A program made the position numbers and the translations under genes. 64,000 bases of DNA from Megaleporinus macrocephalus (taxonomy: Eukaryota > Chordata > Actinopteri > Characiformes > Anostomidae): contig CM038709.1 in the NCBI GenBank assembly GCA_021613375.1, positions 40,489,656 to 40,553,655 of the forward strand. The letters run 5' to 3'. The notes below the pieces were generated by a model. It had not been told where the DNA came from. It saw only the letters and a list, made by a program, of their open reading frames with translations, and searched no databases. Of this stretch, positions 22,494 to 32,975 are shown piece by piece (within the stretch, counting starts at the first letter, position 1; the number at the start of each line of letters is the position of its first letter).

Positions 22494-22665
22494 GGCTGCT
22501 GATTGTTGGGATGAGGTTTGAAGAATATTTATAAAAGCATTGAAATTTGCATCACCTGCCTTTTACACATAATGAATAGGGCCTGAAACTCTGGTTAAAG
22601 ATGCCTGAGAGCTTAAATTCCTTGCATGGTACTTTACTATGGCTTAAAATGGTGAAAATAATGCT
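22052..22665 (-). mobile_element. Tc1-like transposon fossil, internally deleted
   Basis: The right part (22500-22665) resembles the 5' untranslated region of a fish Tc1 family (AAATTTGCATCACCTGCC, CTGAGAGCTTAAATTCC). The left part is the decayed transposase described in the next entry. Left-end sequence beyond the DDE region is missing, and the fossil abuts family C copy C2. Confidence 0.75.
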
Positions 22666-22734
22666 TCAGCTTGAACTTTCTGCCTTTCGGAGTTCAGTTC
22701 ATCTTCTACTGTCTCATCCCAGACAGCAAATGAC

Positions 22735-23070
22735 CACCGTGGAAAGATGTCGATGACTTGAGATCCAGATCTGGGTACCAGATCTGGATCTCAAAACCTA
22801 AACCACAACCTAAACCAAAATAAACCATAACTCTGAATTAATACGGGCCAGAAACCTTAATTTCTTTTGCCGCACATGCAGTTAGCCTGTAGGCGGCTCT
22901 GCTGTATCCATGCCAGAAAAGAACCAGATATGTTACGGTACATGTGGGTCATATGAGTTTTTATTGATGTGGGCCACCTTTGGCTCACATGCAGGTTGCC
23001 AGTGCCGAGAATGGGCCAACGGCGTCATATCTTTGCCAGATGTGGCCCACATCCTCATGCTATCTGGAAT
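22735..23070. repeat. Dispersed fish repeat with GTGGGCCAC blocks
   Basis: The stretch with TTTTTATTGATGTGGGCCAC, GGCTCACATGCAGGTTGCCA, GAATGGGCCAACGGCGTCAT and AGATGTGGCCCACATC resembles a moderately common teleost repeat of unknown class. It begins with the small perfect hairpin at 22758-22794. Confidence 0.45.
22758..22794. other. Perfect 17-bp-arm hairpin
   Basis: Arms at 22758-22774 (TTGAGATCCAGATCTGG) and 22778-22794 are exact reverse complements around the 3-base loop GTA. No T run follows, and a bacterial-type terminator is not relevant here. It is probably part of the surrounding dispersed repeat. Confidence 0.9.
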
Positions 23071-23589
23071 AGATGTTGACAGTAACTGAAATGTTCACTG
23101 TAGATCCTTTGTTGGGTTCAACCAGGCATGCCAACAGCACTGCCGTCTTGGGGGCAATCAACCTTGCTACCATTACAGTGTTAGCGTAAGAAGAGTACTG
23201 TCCAAATGATATTATTTCAAGAATACTGTGGTGAGAAAGTGTGTTAAGGTAATATAATGGAGGGAATGCAGCCAGAAGCATTCATGTTTGTAAGATGTTT
23301 GCGTAGATATGACCATATGGTTGGTGAAACACAGGGGACTCATTGGTGGGATTGTTTTGCTTGTTATTTTATTAAAGCTCACAGCAGATGTTAATTCTAT
23401 GTTTATTAGTTATACTTTACAGTGATTGTTAATGCAGAGTAATTATTATTAAGTACCACATTACTTAAGGGCTAAGCACCAGCTAATATAAACATGTCAA
23501 TCATAAACACAGCGTGTCAAGGAATACGACTTTAAAGACTGTTTAGCCCCGCCCATTGTTTGGAACTGGCATAGGTGTTATGTGTGTGA

Positions 23590-23935
23590 CATAGATGGTG
23601 GACAACACGCTAGAAGACGCACTTATGGTAATGCACAATGACAGAAAGGTGTTGTTATTTTTGGCTGCAGTAATTGGATGTACAGTGGACCCCCGAGCAC
23701 AAATGACCCAAAGACCCCAAAATATCTAGAGAGTGGACAAAACCTGTCAACTTTAAATGGCCACATTGGAAAGGAGCGTCCTCTCACTCGGTCATCTGTA
23801 GATCATTTCACGTCTGAAGATTATCACGACTATGGGACGTAGGCTTACACGATGACTGGATCTTAAGTCTGACGCTGTTCCAACAATATAGGCGTGTAAG
23901 CAAACCAGCGAGAGGTGTTCACGAGAACCGGGTAA
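23590..23935 (+). pseudogene. Degenerate THAP-like zinc-finger exon
   Basis: Reading from 23651 gives VVIFGCSNW, later VDHFTSEDYHDYG (up to a stop at 23840), and in a second frame from 23862 LKSDAVPTI. THAP domains (C2CH zinc-dependent DNA-binding fingers, also used by P-element-type transposases) start with a GC..C motif, contain C..HF near the end and finish with LK.DAVPTIF. The order and spacing fit, but the Cys of the C..H pair is gone, the frame is broken once and there is an internal stop. There is no in-frame ATG. The stretch ends at GAACCGGGTAAGC, which looks like a splice donor. The CCCCGCCC box upstream (23550) may be a promoter relic. It could be a decayed THAP gene exon or part of a THAP-bearing transposon. 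Confidence 0.5.
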
Positions 23936-24855
23936 GCTCAGTTACTGAGCCTGCTTTAGCTGATGTTAGCTAACGTTAGCTTCACTTACTAAGTTCGGTG
24001 GCTCAAGTTATGCTAAGCTAACGTAGTTGAGTTATGAAGATTTATATGTAAATCGAGTCGTATGAGAGCGAGTTCCACTTTGATCATATTTACTACGATA
24101 ACTGTACCTCTATATCTGAGTTTAGCTGGTTGCTAGGCTGTTGTCATGAATAATGTTGGTTATTTAACTAGATACTGTTTACACTCAGGATGAGCTGCTG
24201 TTGTGGGTGTGGTTTGACTAAAAGTCTCAGGACTAAGTGATATGGTGGTCTATTTCTACATTACATCATATCATCAAAATCTGTAGAACCAGCCGAACCT
24301 GTTCACTGTGACCAGTGACGTCACGCGGTAGCGTTCAGGAATTTCCGTAGCTCGGGTTTTTCCACCAATTGAATTAAAATCATCTATTTTAGAGCCGATT
24401 AAGCAGCGGATTTCATTTTAAGTCATGTTTATATATTTTCAATATCCATAAGTGTCCATAAGTGGTGCTTAGCCTTTAATCTGTTTACATACTCACATTC
24501 GTTTAGCACCTTCTAACTGTGATTTGGGGATTTACCATGTTTTATGTAATGATGACTAGAAGTGATTCACACAGTTATGGATTTGTTGAGGTGGGTGGTT
24601 GAATATCTGCTGGAGTTCTACGCTAAACTTAGTTTTTAAGTCAAAACTTTCTCCGCTGCTCTGGACAGCTAACCAGCACGACCGCAGCTTTCAAAGAGCA
24701 TACAAATATGCTATCTAAAGATTATAACACAACAGATGGTTAAATAATAAGGTTGTTTGATCATGAAAACTCCTCATATCTCTGTGTTTGTTTGTTTCTA
24801 GAGATTTGTTTCTATTTATTGTCCGAAGCAGTGAAATTAAATATCCACCCATGTG
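23936..24855. other. Single-copy stretch after the THAP-like exon
   Basis: Has GCTAACGTTAGC-type intergenic sequence and no recognised repeat or coding exon. If the THAP-like piece was once an exon, a following exon should lie downstream, but I cannot find one here. Confidence 0.4.
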
Positions 24856-24858
24856 ACC

Positions 24859-24918
24859 TAATAATAATAATAACAATAATAATAATAACAGTAGTAGTAG
24901 TAGTAGTAGTAGTAGTAT
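24859..24918. repeat. (AAT)n(AGT)n compound microsatellite
   Basis: AATAATAATAACAATAAT is followed by a run of AGT units. Confidence 0.93.
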
Positions 24919-25089
24919 CATCTGGGCATAGTACTCTATGATTACAGAGTGTGAATAGACGCTTCCTGAAGATTAATAAAAATATTTCTCTTCTGGGTTA
25001 CGGGCCAACTGCTGTACATCTGCTATTAATAGCCGCAACAAACACAAACACAAAAGCAGGCCAGGCGTGTGACCACTGCTCTACAGAAC

Positions 25090-25457
25090 TTGGGGAGAGA
25101 GAGGAGAGAGTGAGAGAAAAAAAGGGAAAGTGAGAGAGTGATAGAAGTAAACGAGCAAGAGAGAAAAGAGAGAAGTAGAGAAAGAGAGAGAAAGCAATGA
25201 ATAGGAGAGATATATATAGAGAGAAGAGACACAGAGAGAAAGCGAGATAAAGGTGGAGAAAGAAACAGAGAGTGATAGACGGAGTGGGAATACAAGAGGA
25301 ATGAGGTGAGAGAGAGAGGGAAGGCGTGAGAAAAAGAGAAAGAGGGGAGACAGAGTTAAAGGTAGAGAGAGAAAAAGCTAAGAAATAGAGAGAGAGAGAA
25401 AGTAAGAGTGGATAGTGAAAGAGAGTGTGAGAAAAAGTGAGAGAGGAAAAGCATAAG

Positions 25458-25503
<46 letters not shown>

Positions 25504-25740
25504 AGGAAAAAAAATCATCCTCATAAACACTGAAATAATGAGGAAAAAGAGAAGGGGGGGCACAGATGAGTGTAACTGCAATTCATTTCCACCTCAGAGC
25601 CCCCAAGGGTGATACAACAGCCTCTGATCTGCCAGAAAGTGTGCGTGTGTGAGAGAGAGCAAGAGAGAGTGAGAGAGGGAGAGAGAGAGAGAACGAGAGA
25701 GTGTAGGGGAGGAAGAGAAAGAGAGAGAGTCTTTCTCTTT
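25090..25740. repeat. GA-rich low-complexity tract
   Basis: Irregular GAGAGAGAAAG sequence, with pure (GA)n runs at about 25463-25492. A separate GC-balanced piece lies at 25570-25630. It has no period like the 41-bp array. The Ser/Leu-rich minus frames are artefacts. Confidence 0.85.
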
Positions 25741-25820
25741 AATATTCAGAGCCATGAGTTGAAATGAGAGACTGCTCCCATACCTTCAGGTCCATGAACA
25801 TAATGAGATTTTTATTTTAC

Positions 25821-25822
<2 letters not shown>

Positions 25823-25853
<31 letters not shown>
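25823..25853. repeat. (TG)n microsatellite
   Basis: About 15 TG units. A second short TG run follows at about 26014-26032. Confidence 0.93.
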
Positions 25854-25854
<1 letters not shown>

Positions 25855-26800
25855 TGTGGCCACGCATTAAGCTCATCTGAGTGCAGTAAGGCTGAATACT
25901 CGCTGGAGTAATTTACGTAGCTGCTGAAGCATCAGTCTTCCTCTTTCTGTCGTTCTTGCTCCGTCTGCCTGACTGGCCTTAAATAACAGCCAGAGATTCA
26001 CACCGTCTGTGAGAGTGTGTGTGTGTGTGTGTTGGTGGGTGTTTGTGCGTATGTGTGTGTGATCACTTTTGCGAAAAGTCGAATCTCAGGTTTCAGGTTT
26101 CAGAGCTCTCCTCAGGTTTCTGTAGCACCGGGATCAGCCAGAGTGTCTGTCAGATTAACCTCATCTACTAAACAGTTCCTGGTGCAGCATCATCACCGCG
26201 CTCGCTGTTGATTCAGTCTTTACTGTACCGTCTTTCTCTAGACTGTTTCTTCAGGTTAATTCGAAAGCTAACAGTTCTGTCGTGCAGACATTGAGTCACC
26301 AAATCATCAGACCGAACGCTTGCGCTGTATGTGTGAATAGATTCACTTTCACCGCGTCTATCAGTTTATCCTCAGGGGGTAATTGTGATTGACCGGGACT
26401 TAATTTATAGTCAGTTTATATTAGAAAAAAACTCATATGTGGCTGAAAGCTTTACAGTTTATTCTGTGTAGATCTGCTTTTGATTGCGAGGGCTTGAGAA
26501 ATGCTATAGGAAGTTTATTGCTTATGTCACAAACATCCGCAAGGGAGGTCCTGGTGGGTTTCTTATAATGAAATATCAGTTACAGCAGCAGGTTTCAGTA
26601 AAACTTTCAAACTAATATTGCCATTTGTGTAAAATTTGGTGATTAAAATCAATCGCGTTCGCACGTTTGCGGTAACTGGACATCAACAAACCAGACATTC
26701 CATCGTTTGGGAATGGAGTACACGGGTGTGACGCCAATATGGCTGCTACTTTACATCAGTTTCTTCCAGAAGTTTTTCCAGCTGAGGCTCAGAGGCTGTT
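25854..26800. other. Single-copy stretch, no gene recognised
   Basis: Apart from the short TG run this has balanced composition and no long frame. The part 25855-26010 (GGCCACGCATTAAGCTCATC...) is complex sequence that could be conserved non-coding DNA. That is a guess without alignment. Confidence 0.35.
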
Positions 26801-26804
26801 AAAG

Positions 26805-28110
26805 AGATGCTATATAGCAGCTATGATGCAGCCCTGGTCTGATCTAGCTACCTAGATGACTCTGCATTGCTGCTATGTGGCTGTCAGAACTGGTGGTGTT
26901 CAGCTGCATGCATGAGCAGTGCCTGCAACAGCTACTAGGCCTGTTTACAGGCTGCCTAAGTGAGGCTATTATACAGCTACATGGCTAACAAGCCTGGCCA
27001 CCTGGGTGATGCTGTATTGGAGCTATGAGGCTGCCTGCATTGGTGGTGTCCAGGTGCATACAGGAGGTCTTTAGGGCAGGCTGACCAAGCAAGGTTACGT
27101 TGTAGCTACATGGCTACCAGGGCTGGCCGCTTGGATGAAGTTGCATTGGAGCTATGAGGCTGCCTGCACTGGTAGCGTCCAGCAGCATCTAGGAGGACTT
27201 TAAGACAGGCTGCCTAATTAAGGCTACATTGCAGCTACATGGCTATCTATACTAGCTGCTTGGGTGATGCTGCATTGGAGCGATGAGGCTGTCTGCACTA
27301 ATGGCGTCCAGCTCCTTACAGGAGGTCTTTAGGACAGACGGCCTAAGCGAGGTTACATTGCAACCACATGGCTATCTAGGGTGACCCGCTTGGGTGATGC
27401 TGCATTGGAGCTATGAGGCTGTCTGCACTGGTAGCGTCCAGCAGCATCTAGGAGGTCTTTAGGGCAGGCTGGCCAAGCGAGTCTACATTGCAGCTACATG
27501 TCTATCTAGACTGGCTGCTTGGGTGATGCTGCATTGGAGCGATGAGGCTGTCTGCACTGGTAGCGTCCAGCAGCATCTAGGAGGTCTTTGGGGCAGGCTG
27601 ACCAAGCCAGGTTAGTTGTAGCTACGTGGCTATCTAGGCTGGCCGCTTGGGTGATGCTGTATTGGAGCTATGAGGCTGCCTGCACAGATGGTATTGAGTT
27701 CCATGCAGGATTTCTTGTGGGGCAGGCTGGCCAAGCGAGGCTATGTTGCAGCTACATGGCTATCTAGGCCAGCCCCTTGAGTGATGCTACTTTGGAGGCT
27801 GCTATGAGGCTAGCTGCACTAGTGATGTTCAGCTCCATGCAGGAGGTCTGTAGGGGAGGCTGGCAAAGTGAGGCTATGTCGCAGCTATATGGTTATCTAG
27901 GATGCTTAAGTGATGCTGCTTTGGAGCTATGAGGCTGGCTGCACTAGTGGTGTCCAGCTGCTTTTATGAGGTCTTTAGGATAGACAGCCTAAGTGAGGGT
28001 GCATCGTAGCCGCATGGTTATCTGGGCCGTCTGCTTGGGTGATGCCTTATTGGAGCTACGAAGCTCTCTGTATTGGTGCTGTTCAGCTGCATGAAAGGAC
28101 GGTTAGGGAT
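26805..28110. repeat. ~130-bp tandem repeat, about 10 copies
   Basis: Successive units share GGGTGATGCTGCATTGGAGC, ATGAGGCTGTCTGCACTGGT, AGCGTCCAGCAGCATCTAGG, AGGTCTTTAGGGCAGGCTGG and CTACATTGCAGCTACATGGC. The landmark GTCTGCACT lies at 27291, 27421 and 27550, giving a period of 129-130 bp. The outer units (before 27050 and after 27780) are more diverged than the middle ones, as expected if turnover is concentrated in the centre. I know of no family of this sequence. It has no open frame across units. Confidence 0.92.
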
Positions 28111-28199
28111 ATTTCTGGGCTTCATAGCTTCCCGGGACGCCTGTGTGACGCAGCGAGATCTCCCCCTGCGGCTAAGAACTCTTCCCGGGCTGGTTAGGT

Positions 28200-28385
28200 A
28201 ACTCTATACAGTGGTCTGGGGAATCCCCCACCTAGCTATAGGTATTATATAATAGTGTGTGTGGGCTGTGTGTTGTTTTATTTATTGTTGATTATGTGTT
28301 TATGTACTTATGTAAGGCACTTGATCGAAAAGCACAAGAAAGGTGCTGTATAAATAAAAGAGATGATGATCATGATGATGTTTCC
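28200..28385 (+). mobile_element. Retroposon-like 3' end
   Basis: GTAAGGCACTTGATCGAAAA followed by AAGGTGCTGTATAAATAAA and a GATGATCATGATGATG tail resembles the common fish retroposon end (AAAGGTGCTATATAAATAAA plus microsatellite). A reverse-orientation relative lies at 42098-42180. Confidence 0.5.
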
Positions 28386-28687
28386 AGAAAACCCTGTCCT
28401 CAGCAGCAGCAATGTTCTGCTATTTTCTGCAGCAGTAAGCAAAATGTTCCATCAAGCATTCAAGCATTCAAATAATATTTTTTTTGGGGGGCCATAGATG
28501 CCAAATGTCTCATTGTTGAATCCCAGACTAATGCAGTATTACATAACAAAGGTAAAAGAGTACAGAGGGTCTACAGATCTGATAATGATCCATTTTCACT
28601 GGTAACACAACCACCATGCCAGCGTTTGAATGGCTTTATGCTGCCAACAGGAGACTGATCCTTTTATGTTGTTGTAGTATCTGGACT
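28386..28687. other. Single-copy spacer
   Basis: No repeat or frame that I can support. Confidence 0.4.
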
Positions 28688-28786
28688 ATCTGCCAGTCAA
28701 AAGTTTGGGCACTCCTAATTGGATATTTTAGAATTAAGAAGACATTTTAATCTTAATGAAGTTGGTGCCTACGTACAAAAATATCC

Positions 28787-29060
28787 ATCCATCCATTGTC
28801 TTCTACTTTATCCTGCTAGTCGGGGTCATGGGGGGCTGGAGCCAATCTCAGCGTCATCGGGCAATGGCGGGGTACACCATGGACAGGTCGCCAGTCCATC
28901 GCATGGCCTACATACACTCACACACTCACACCTACGGGCAGTTTAGAGTGAGCGATGAACCTAGCGTGCATGTGTTTGGACTGTGGGTGGAAACCAGAGT
29001 ACCCGGAGGAAAGAAACTTAAGCACGGGGAGAACATACACACTCCACACAGAACAGAACC
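28787..29060 (+). repeat. Common fish interspersed repeat
   Basis: Starts ATCCATCCATCCATTGTC and continues with GGTACACCATGGACAGGTCG, CCAGTCCATCGCA, TTTGGACTGTGGGTGG, GTACCCGGAGGAAAG, GGGGAGAACATACACACTCC and ACACAGAACAGAACCG. From memory this is one of the most abundant fish repeats. Its normal end (TGCTAACCACTACACCACC) merges here without a break into the 20-bp minisatellite. Confidence 0.88.
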
Positions 29061-29784
29061 GTACTGACCACTACACCACCGTACTAACTACTAAACCACT
29101 GTACTTACCACTACACCACTGTACTAACCACTACACCACCATACTAACCACTACACCACCGTACTAACCACTACACCACCGTACTAACTACTACACCACC
29201 GTACTAACCACTACACCACCGTACTAACCACTACACCACCATACTGACCACTACACCACCATACTGACCACAACACCACCGTACTAACCACTACACCACC
29301 GTACTAACCACTACACCACCGTACTAACCACTACACCACCGTACTAACCACTACACCACCGTACTAACCACTACACCACCATACTAACCACTACACCACC
29401 TTACTGACCACTACACCACCATACTAACCACCACACCACCGTACTAACCACTACACCACCATATTAACCACTACACCACCATATTAACCACTACACCACC
29501 ATACTAACCCCTACACCACCATACTAACCACTACACCACCTTACTGACCACTACACCACCATACTAACCACCACACCACCGTACTAACCACTACACCACC
29601 ATATTAACCACTACACCACCATACTAACCACTACACCACCTTACTAACCACTACACCACCATACTAACCACTACACCACCTTACTGACCACTACACCACC
29701 ATACTAACCACCACACCACCGTACTAACCACTACACCACCATATTAACCACTACACCACCATATTAACCACTACACCACCGTAC
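29060..29784. repeat. 20-bp minisatellite, about 36 copies
   Basis: The unit is the same ACCACTACACCACCGTACTA as at 16500-17326. A seven-unit (140-bp) pattern starting TTACTGACCACTACACCACC recurs at 29401, 29541 and 29681, so recent duplications copied blocks of units. It continues directly from the tail of the interspersed repeat. Confidence 0.97.
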
Positions 29785-30047
29785 ATGTGGTTTCTCATGA
29801 AGCTGCTGGCCAGAATGTTCAAAGTATGTAAACCTGCAGAGCAAATGAGCTCATTTCTGAAAGAAATTATAAACACTCTTTAAACACAACCAGATGTTTT
29901 ATTCTGGTCCAGGAATAATTCCATAAGTGTTGTTTTATAGTTTTTATTTGTCATAACTAATCACTTATATTATTACTATTTTAATAGTTTCAATAAGAAA
30001 AAAACATGGGTGGGTGTGTCTCCAAACCTTTTACTAGTGGTGTGTAT

Positions 30048-30635
30048 GTGATGCACATATAGAAGTTTCAAAACGGTGTAAATCTCTGCTTTGCTGCTGG
30101 TTATTATGGATTACTAAATGGAGGCATTTGGGCACATATTTTTAGACGCGCTCTCAGGTTGCTAGAGCTGGGATGGTAGACAGGCTGTAGCTTACTGCTG
30201 GCGTACGACTTTATCTCAAGGCTCCACTATTTTGCCGTCTATTGAACTTTAAGTGCTGCTTAAGTGCCTCATTTCCAAACGGGGCTTTGTAGATTCCGAA
30301 TCACTTGCTCTCTTTGAACGGGTTGGGTTGTAAACTCAACTGGCATTATTACCACATGGTTGTTGTTGAATTATTCGCTTGTTTTAGCTGGAGGAAAAGT
30401 GATGTTCTCCTGTTTGTCATGCAGTGGCCCACGTTAGAACTGGTAAGGCCACAGTTGTTTAAATTTTTTAATAAAATATTCATTTTCACAGCTTTCTGAT
30501 TAGTTTTTTGGATTATATAATCAAATTTAAAATATAAATTGACCACTCTAGTACCTAATATCATATATCAGTTAAAACATATTATTCAGCATATTATGCA
30601 TAATCAGAAAAATATGAATCTCCATTTTTTTGTTA
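30048..30635. other. Single-copy spacer
   Basis: No recognised repeat. Short frames at 30305-30499 (+) and 30349-30564 (-) overlap on opposite strands and have no known domain. Confidence 0.4.
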
Positions 30636-30639
30636 TATC

Positions 30640-30800
30640 ATATAAACTTGACAGCTGCTGTTTATACCCTGTAAGCCTTTCATGATGAATGGACCAATAG
30701 AATTGTTCCAAAATCTCTTACAAAAACCAAAGTTAAGTACATTTTTGGCCTCTACTGTAAAGCTCCTACTTTGGAGAAACTTGTTTTTCTTTGGACTGCG
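30640..30800 (+). repeat. Family A dispersed repeat, copy A1
   Basis: Shares CAGCTGCTGTTTA, CATGATGAATGGACCAATAG and TTGGCCTCTACTGTAAAGC with the other family A copies. The class is unknown, there is no coding content, and copies occur in both orientations. Some segments following A1 (30900-30990) are not shared. Confidence 0.7.
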
Positions 30801-31309
30801 CCAATATGTAACTTGCTGGCCACTGTAGGGGTCAGTGATTGTATTAGACACCCCCTTGACAGCGCCATTGACCACAAGCCTGCTCGTCTCAGCGACACCA
30901 CAATATCCGAATGCTTTATAAATGATATTATACAGCACTAGCTGTAGGCTACTATTGCCAAAGCCACTGAACTGCCCCATTTAACAAACCTTGGTTTACG
31001 TGGCTTGTTTTGGTGAACGTGCTGATCTTCTGATCTTATTGTTGTTGCTCAGCGGGGTTTGTATAGTAGCAGTTTGCATTTCCACTGTTGAACGATCTTA
31101 TCATGGTCGTTGCAATTCTTTGAATCATGGACTTTGATAGAAATCGCTTTTCAGAAGAGGCAAGCCAAAAGGTTTGGCTTTGGTTGACATTAAGCTAATG
31201 CTAGCTCAGCTGTATTTATAGCTCTGTGGCTAGACTAGCAGTCCAGACCGGTTGACACCACAGGAATTCCCAATGGCTGGATAATGTATATCATCACAAT
31301 CCAAAGCAA

Positions 31310-31545
31310 AAACATTTACACTATGGCCATTTTTGGCCATTTTTATTTTTCTACACCATATAAACAAAGCAGCTGTCTTGTACAATGTCTGAAAATCTAA
31401 CGATGAATGGACCAATGGAAATACTCCAAAGTAGTAACCCGAAAATTCTGGTTCCATTGACTTCTATTGAAAGTAAAGGCAGTTTTTGTCCTCTCCTGTA
31501 AAGTTGCCATTTTGGAGATAAAGAGATGATATGTTTAATGTATGT
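31310..31545 (+). repeat. Family A dispersed repeat, copy A2
   Basis: Landmarks are CGATGAATGGACCAATGGAA, TTCTGGTTCCATTGACTTCT, ATTGAAAGTAAAGGCAGTTT and CCTCTCCTGTAAAGTTGCCA. It is close to A3 (31912), including the trailing GATGATATGTTTAATG, so A2 and A3 probably derive from a local duplication. Confidence 0.8.
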
Positions 31546-31589
31546 TAATGTATGTTGTTTAATGTACTTCCTACTTTCCCAAGAAGTGA

Positions 31590-31911
31590 GGGGCCTGTTA
31601 ACTTACAAACAATAAACAGTCTTGAAAGAGTCGAGAAAGAACCCAAGGCTAAAATGTAAAAGTCTTTACAAACTACAAAAACCTTTGTTTATGTGCCCAC
31701 TGTTATAAATATGTGCTCATGCGAGGACATAACAAAAGTCCTGCTGTCCAAAAACAATGAACAGATGAGACAAAATTGAAAGTTCCACACCAACAACAAA
31801 ATCCTATGGTGGTGGGAGCATCATGATTTGGTGCCTCAGGGTCTGGATGTCCTACAGCCATTTGGGGAACAATGAACTCAAAGGTGTATGAAAATTTTAC
31901 AGGAGAATGTA
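31590..31911 (+). mobile_element. Tc1-like transposase fossil, copy 1
   Basis: The + strand has CTGCTGTCCAAAAACAATGA, CAGATGAGACAAAATTGAAA, GGTGGTGGGAGCATCATGAT and TTGGTGCCTCAGGGTCTGG, matching the Tc1 region (TDET.... then KHGGGS.MIW.....SG). Frames are broken. It shares its flank (CTTTCCCAAGAAGTGAGG, TTACAAACAATAAACAGTC) with the copy at 34300, so both descend from one decayed family member. It joins family A copy A3 at GTAAGGAC. Confidence 0.75.
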
Positions 31912-32045
31912 AGGACCAATGGAAATGCTCCAAAGTATTAACCAAAAAATTCTGGTTCCATTGACTTCTATTGAAAGTAAATGCAGTTTTTGTCCTCTCC
32001 TGTAAAGTTGTTATTTTGGAGATAGAGCGATGATATGTTTAATGC
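31912..32045 (+). repeat. Family A dispersed repeat, copy A3
   Basis: Reads GACCAATGGAAATGCTCCAA, TTCTGGTTCCATTGACTTCT, CCTCTCCTGTAAAGTTG and GAGCGATGATATGTTTAATG. It is truncated on the left at the Tc1 fossil. Confidence 0.8.
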
Positions 32046-32960
32046 ATGTTATGAGCGTAGTAGGAGAATACTGATAAAGAAAACCGCACAGAGTGAACTC
32101 TGTCAGTGTGAGGGATATAATGCTGCACTGCAGAATACTGCATAACACAACAAATCACATTTTCAACTCTATTTTTAGGCCAGAATGCCCAAATTTAATC
32201 CGGGTCTGGGAATCCGGCCCAAAGCATCTTCATCTGATTAATGGACATCTCCTAAGACATTTTGTTTACCACTGTGTTCTGTGACAAACAGCCATGAATC
32301 GAAGCGGAATGGCATCAAGAAGCTGTTGAACATTAAAGATGTCTTTGTAAGCTCCCTCATTTCTTTCCTCAGATGTGTTCTGAAGCAAAATGCGTCTTGA
32401 TTTAACATGCGGTCTACTAAGCCTGAAGTTTATCATGCAAACTGCTCATAGCTCCATCTACCAACTGTAGCACCTTGAAAAAACCGAGAAGTGTTCTTCA
32501 ACTCCAGCTCTAGAGTGCTGCGGCTGCATAATGGCAAATTCTGAGCCGCATCTTCTCGCATACTTACATCTGGTCCCGGGAGTTTCAGCAGTTCTATTCT
32601 GATGTTAAATATTTTTTCAGCGCACGTTTGAGGCTTGTGCCTCTGTCTAGCCACTATGCCTGCTGCCATTTTTTAAGGCAAGCTTCTTCATGGCATGTCT
32701 TTGTTTTTAAAGGCAGAGGGAACGAAAATGAAGTTCTTCTAGAGCATTTTTCTAGTTTGAATAGTGTCCAGGTGATCTTAGGTCAGCAGCTATTCAACAC
32801 TAGGATCAATGTATAAGATTAATTGTTTTCATTTTCTACTAAATGAATGTGGAGAAGAGGTAGAAGTGGGAAATGGAGCTTTAGATGAATGCTCTGTTAT
32901 TGACCCAGCAGTAGAGATAATTGCAGCCCAGTGCTATGTATCCTGGGTGTTCTTATTCTA
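32046..32960. other. Single-copy stretch, no gene recognised
   Basis: Complex sequence without tandem repeats or a transposon I can name. Several 60-80-codon frames occur on both strands and none has a known domain. The right end (about 32800-32973) may be the end of an LTR, judging by the primer site that follows. Confidence 0.4.
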
Positions 32961-32975
32961 TACCAGCGTCTCATT

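Larger units (their letters stand above)
28688..30047. mobile_element. Tc1-type element hosting a nested repeat and minisatellite
   Basis: The left end GCCAGTCAAAAGTTTGGG and the right end TGTCTCCAAACCTTTTACTA then GTGGTGTGT are diverged inverted ends of the salmonid-type Tc1 family (CAGTCAAAAGTTTGGACACACC). Sequence before the right end (GTGGTTTCTCATGAAGCTGC ... TTCCATAAGTGTTGTTTTAT) resembles the end of that transposase gene and its 3' UTR. The centre has been replaced or split by the interspersed repeat and 20-bp array at about 28787-29784. Confidence 0.65.
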
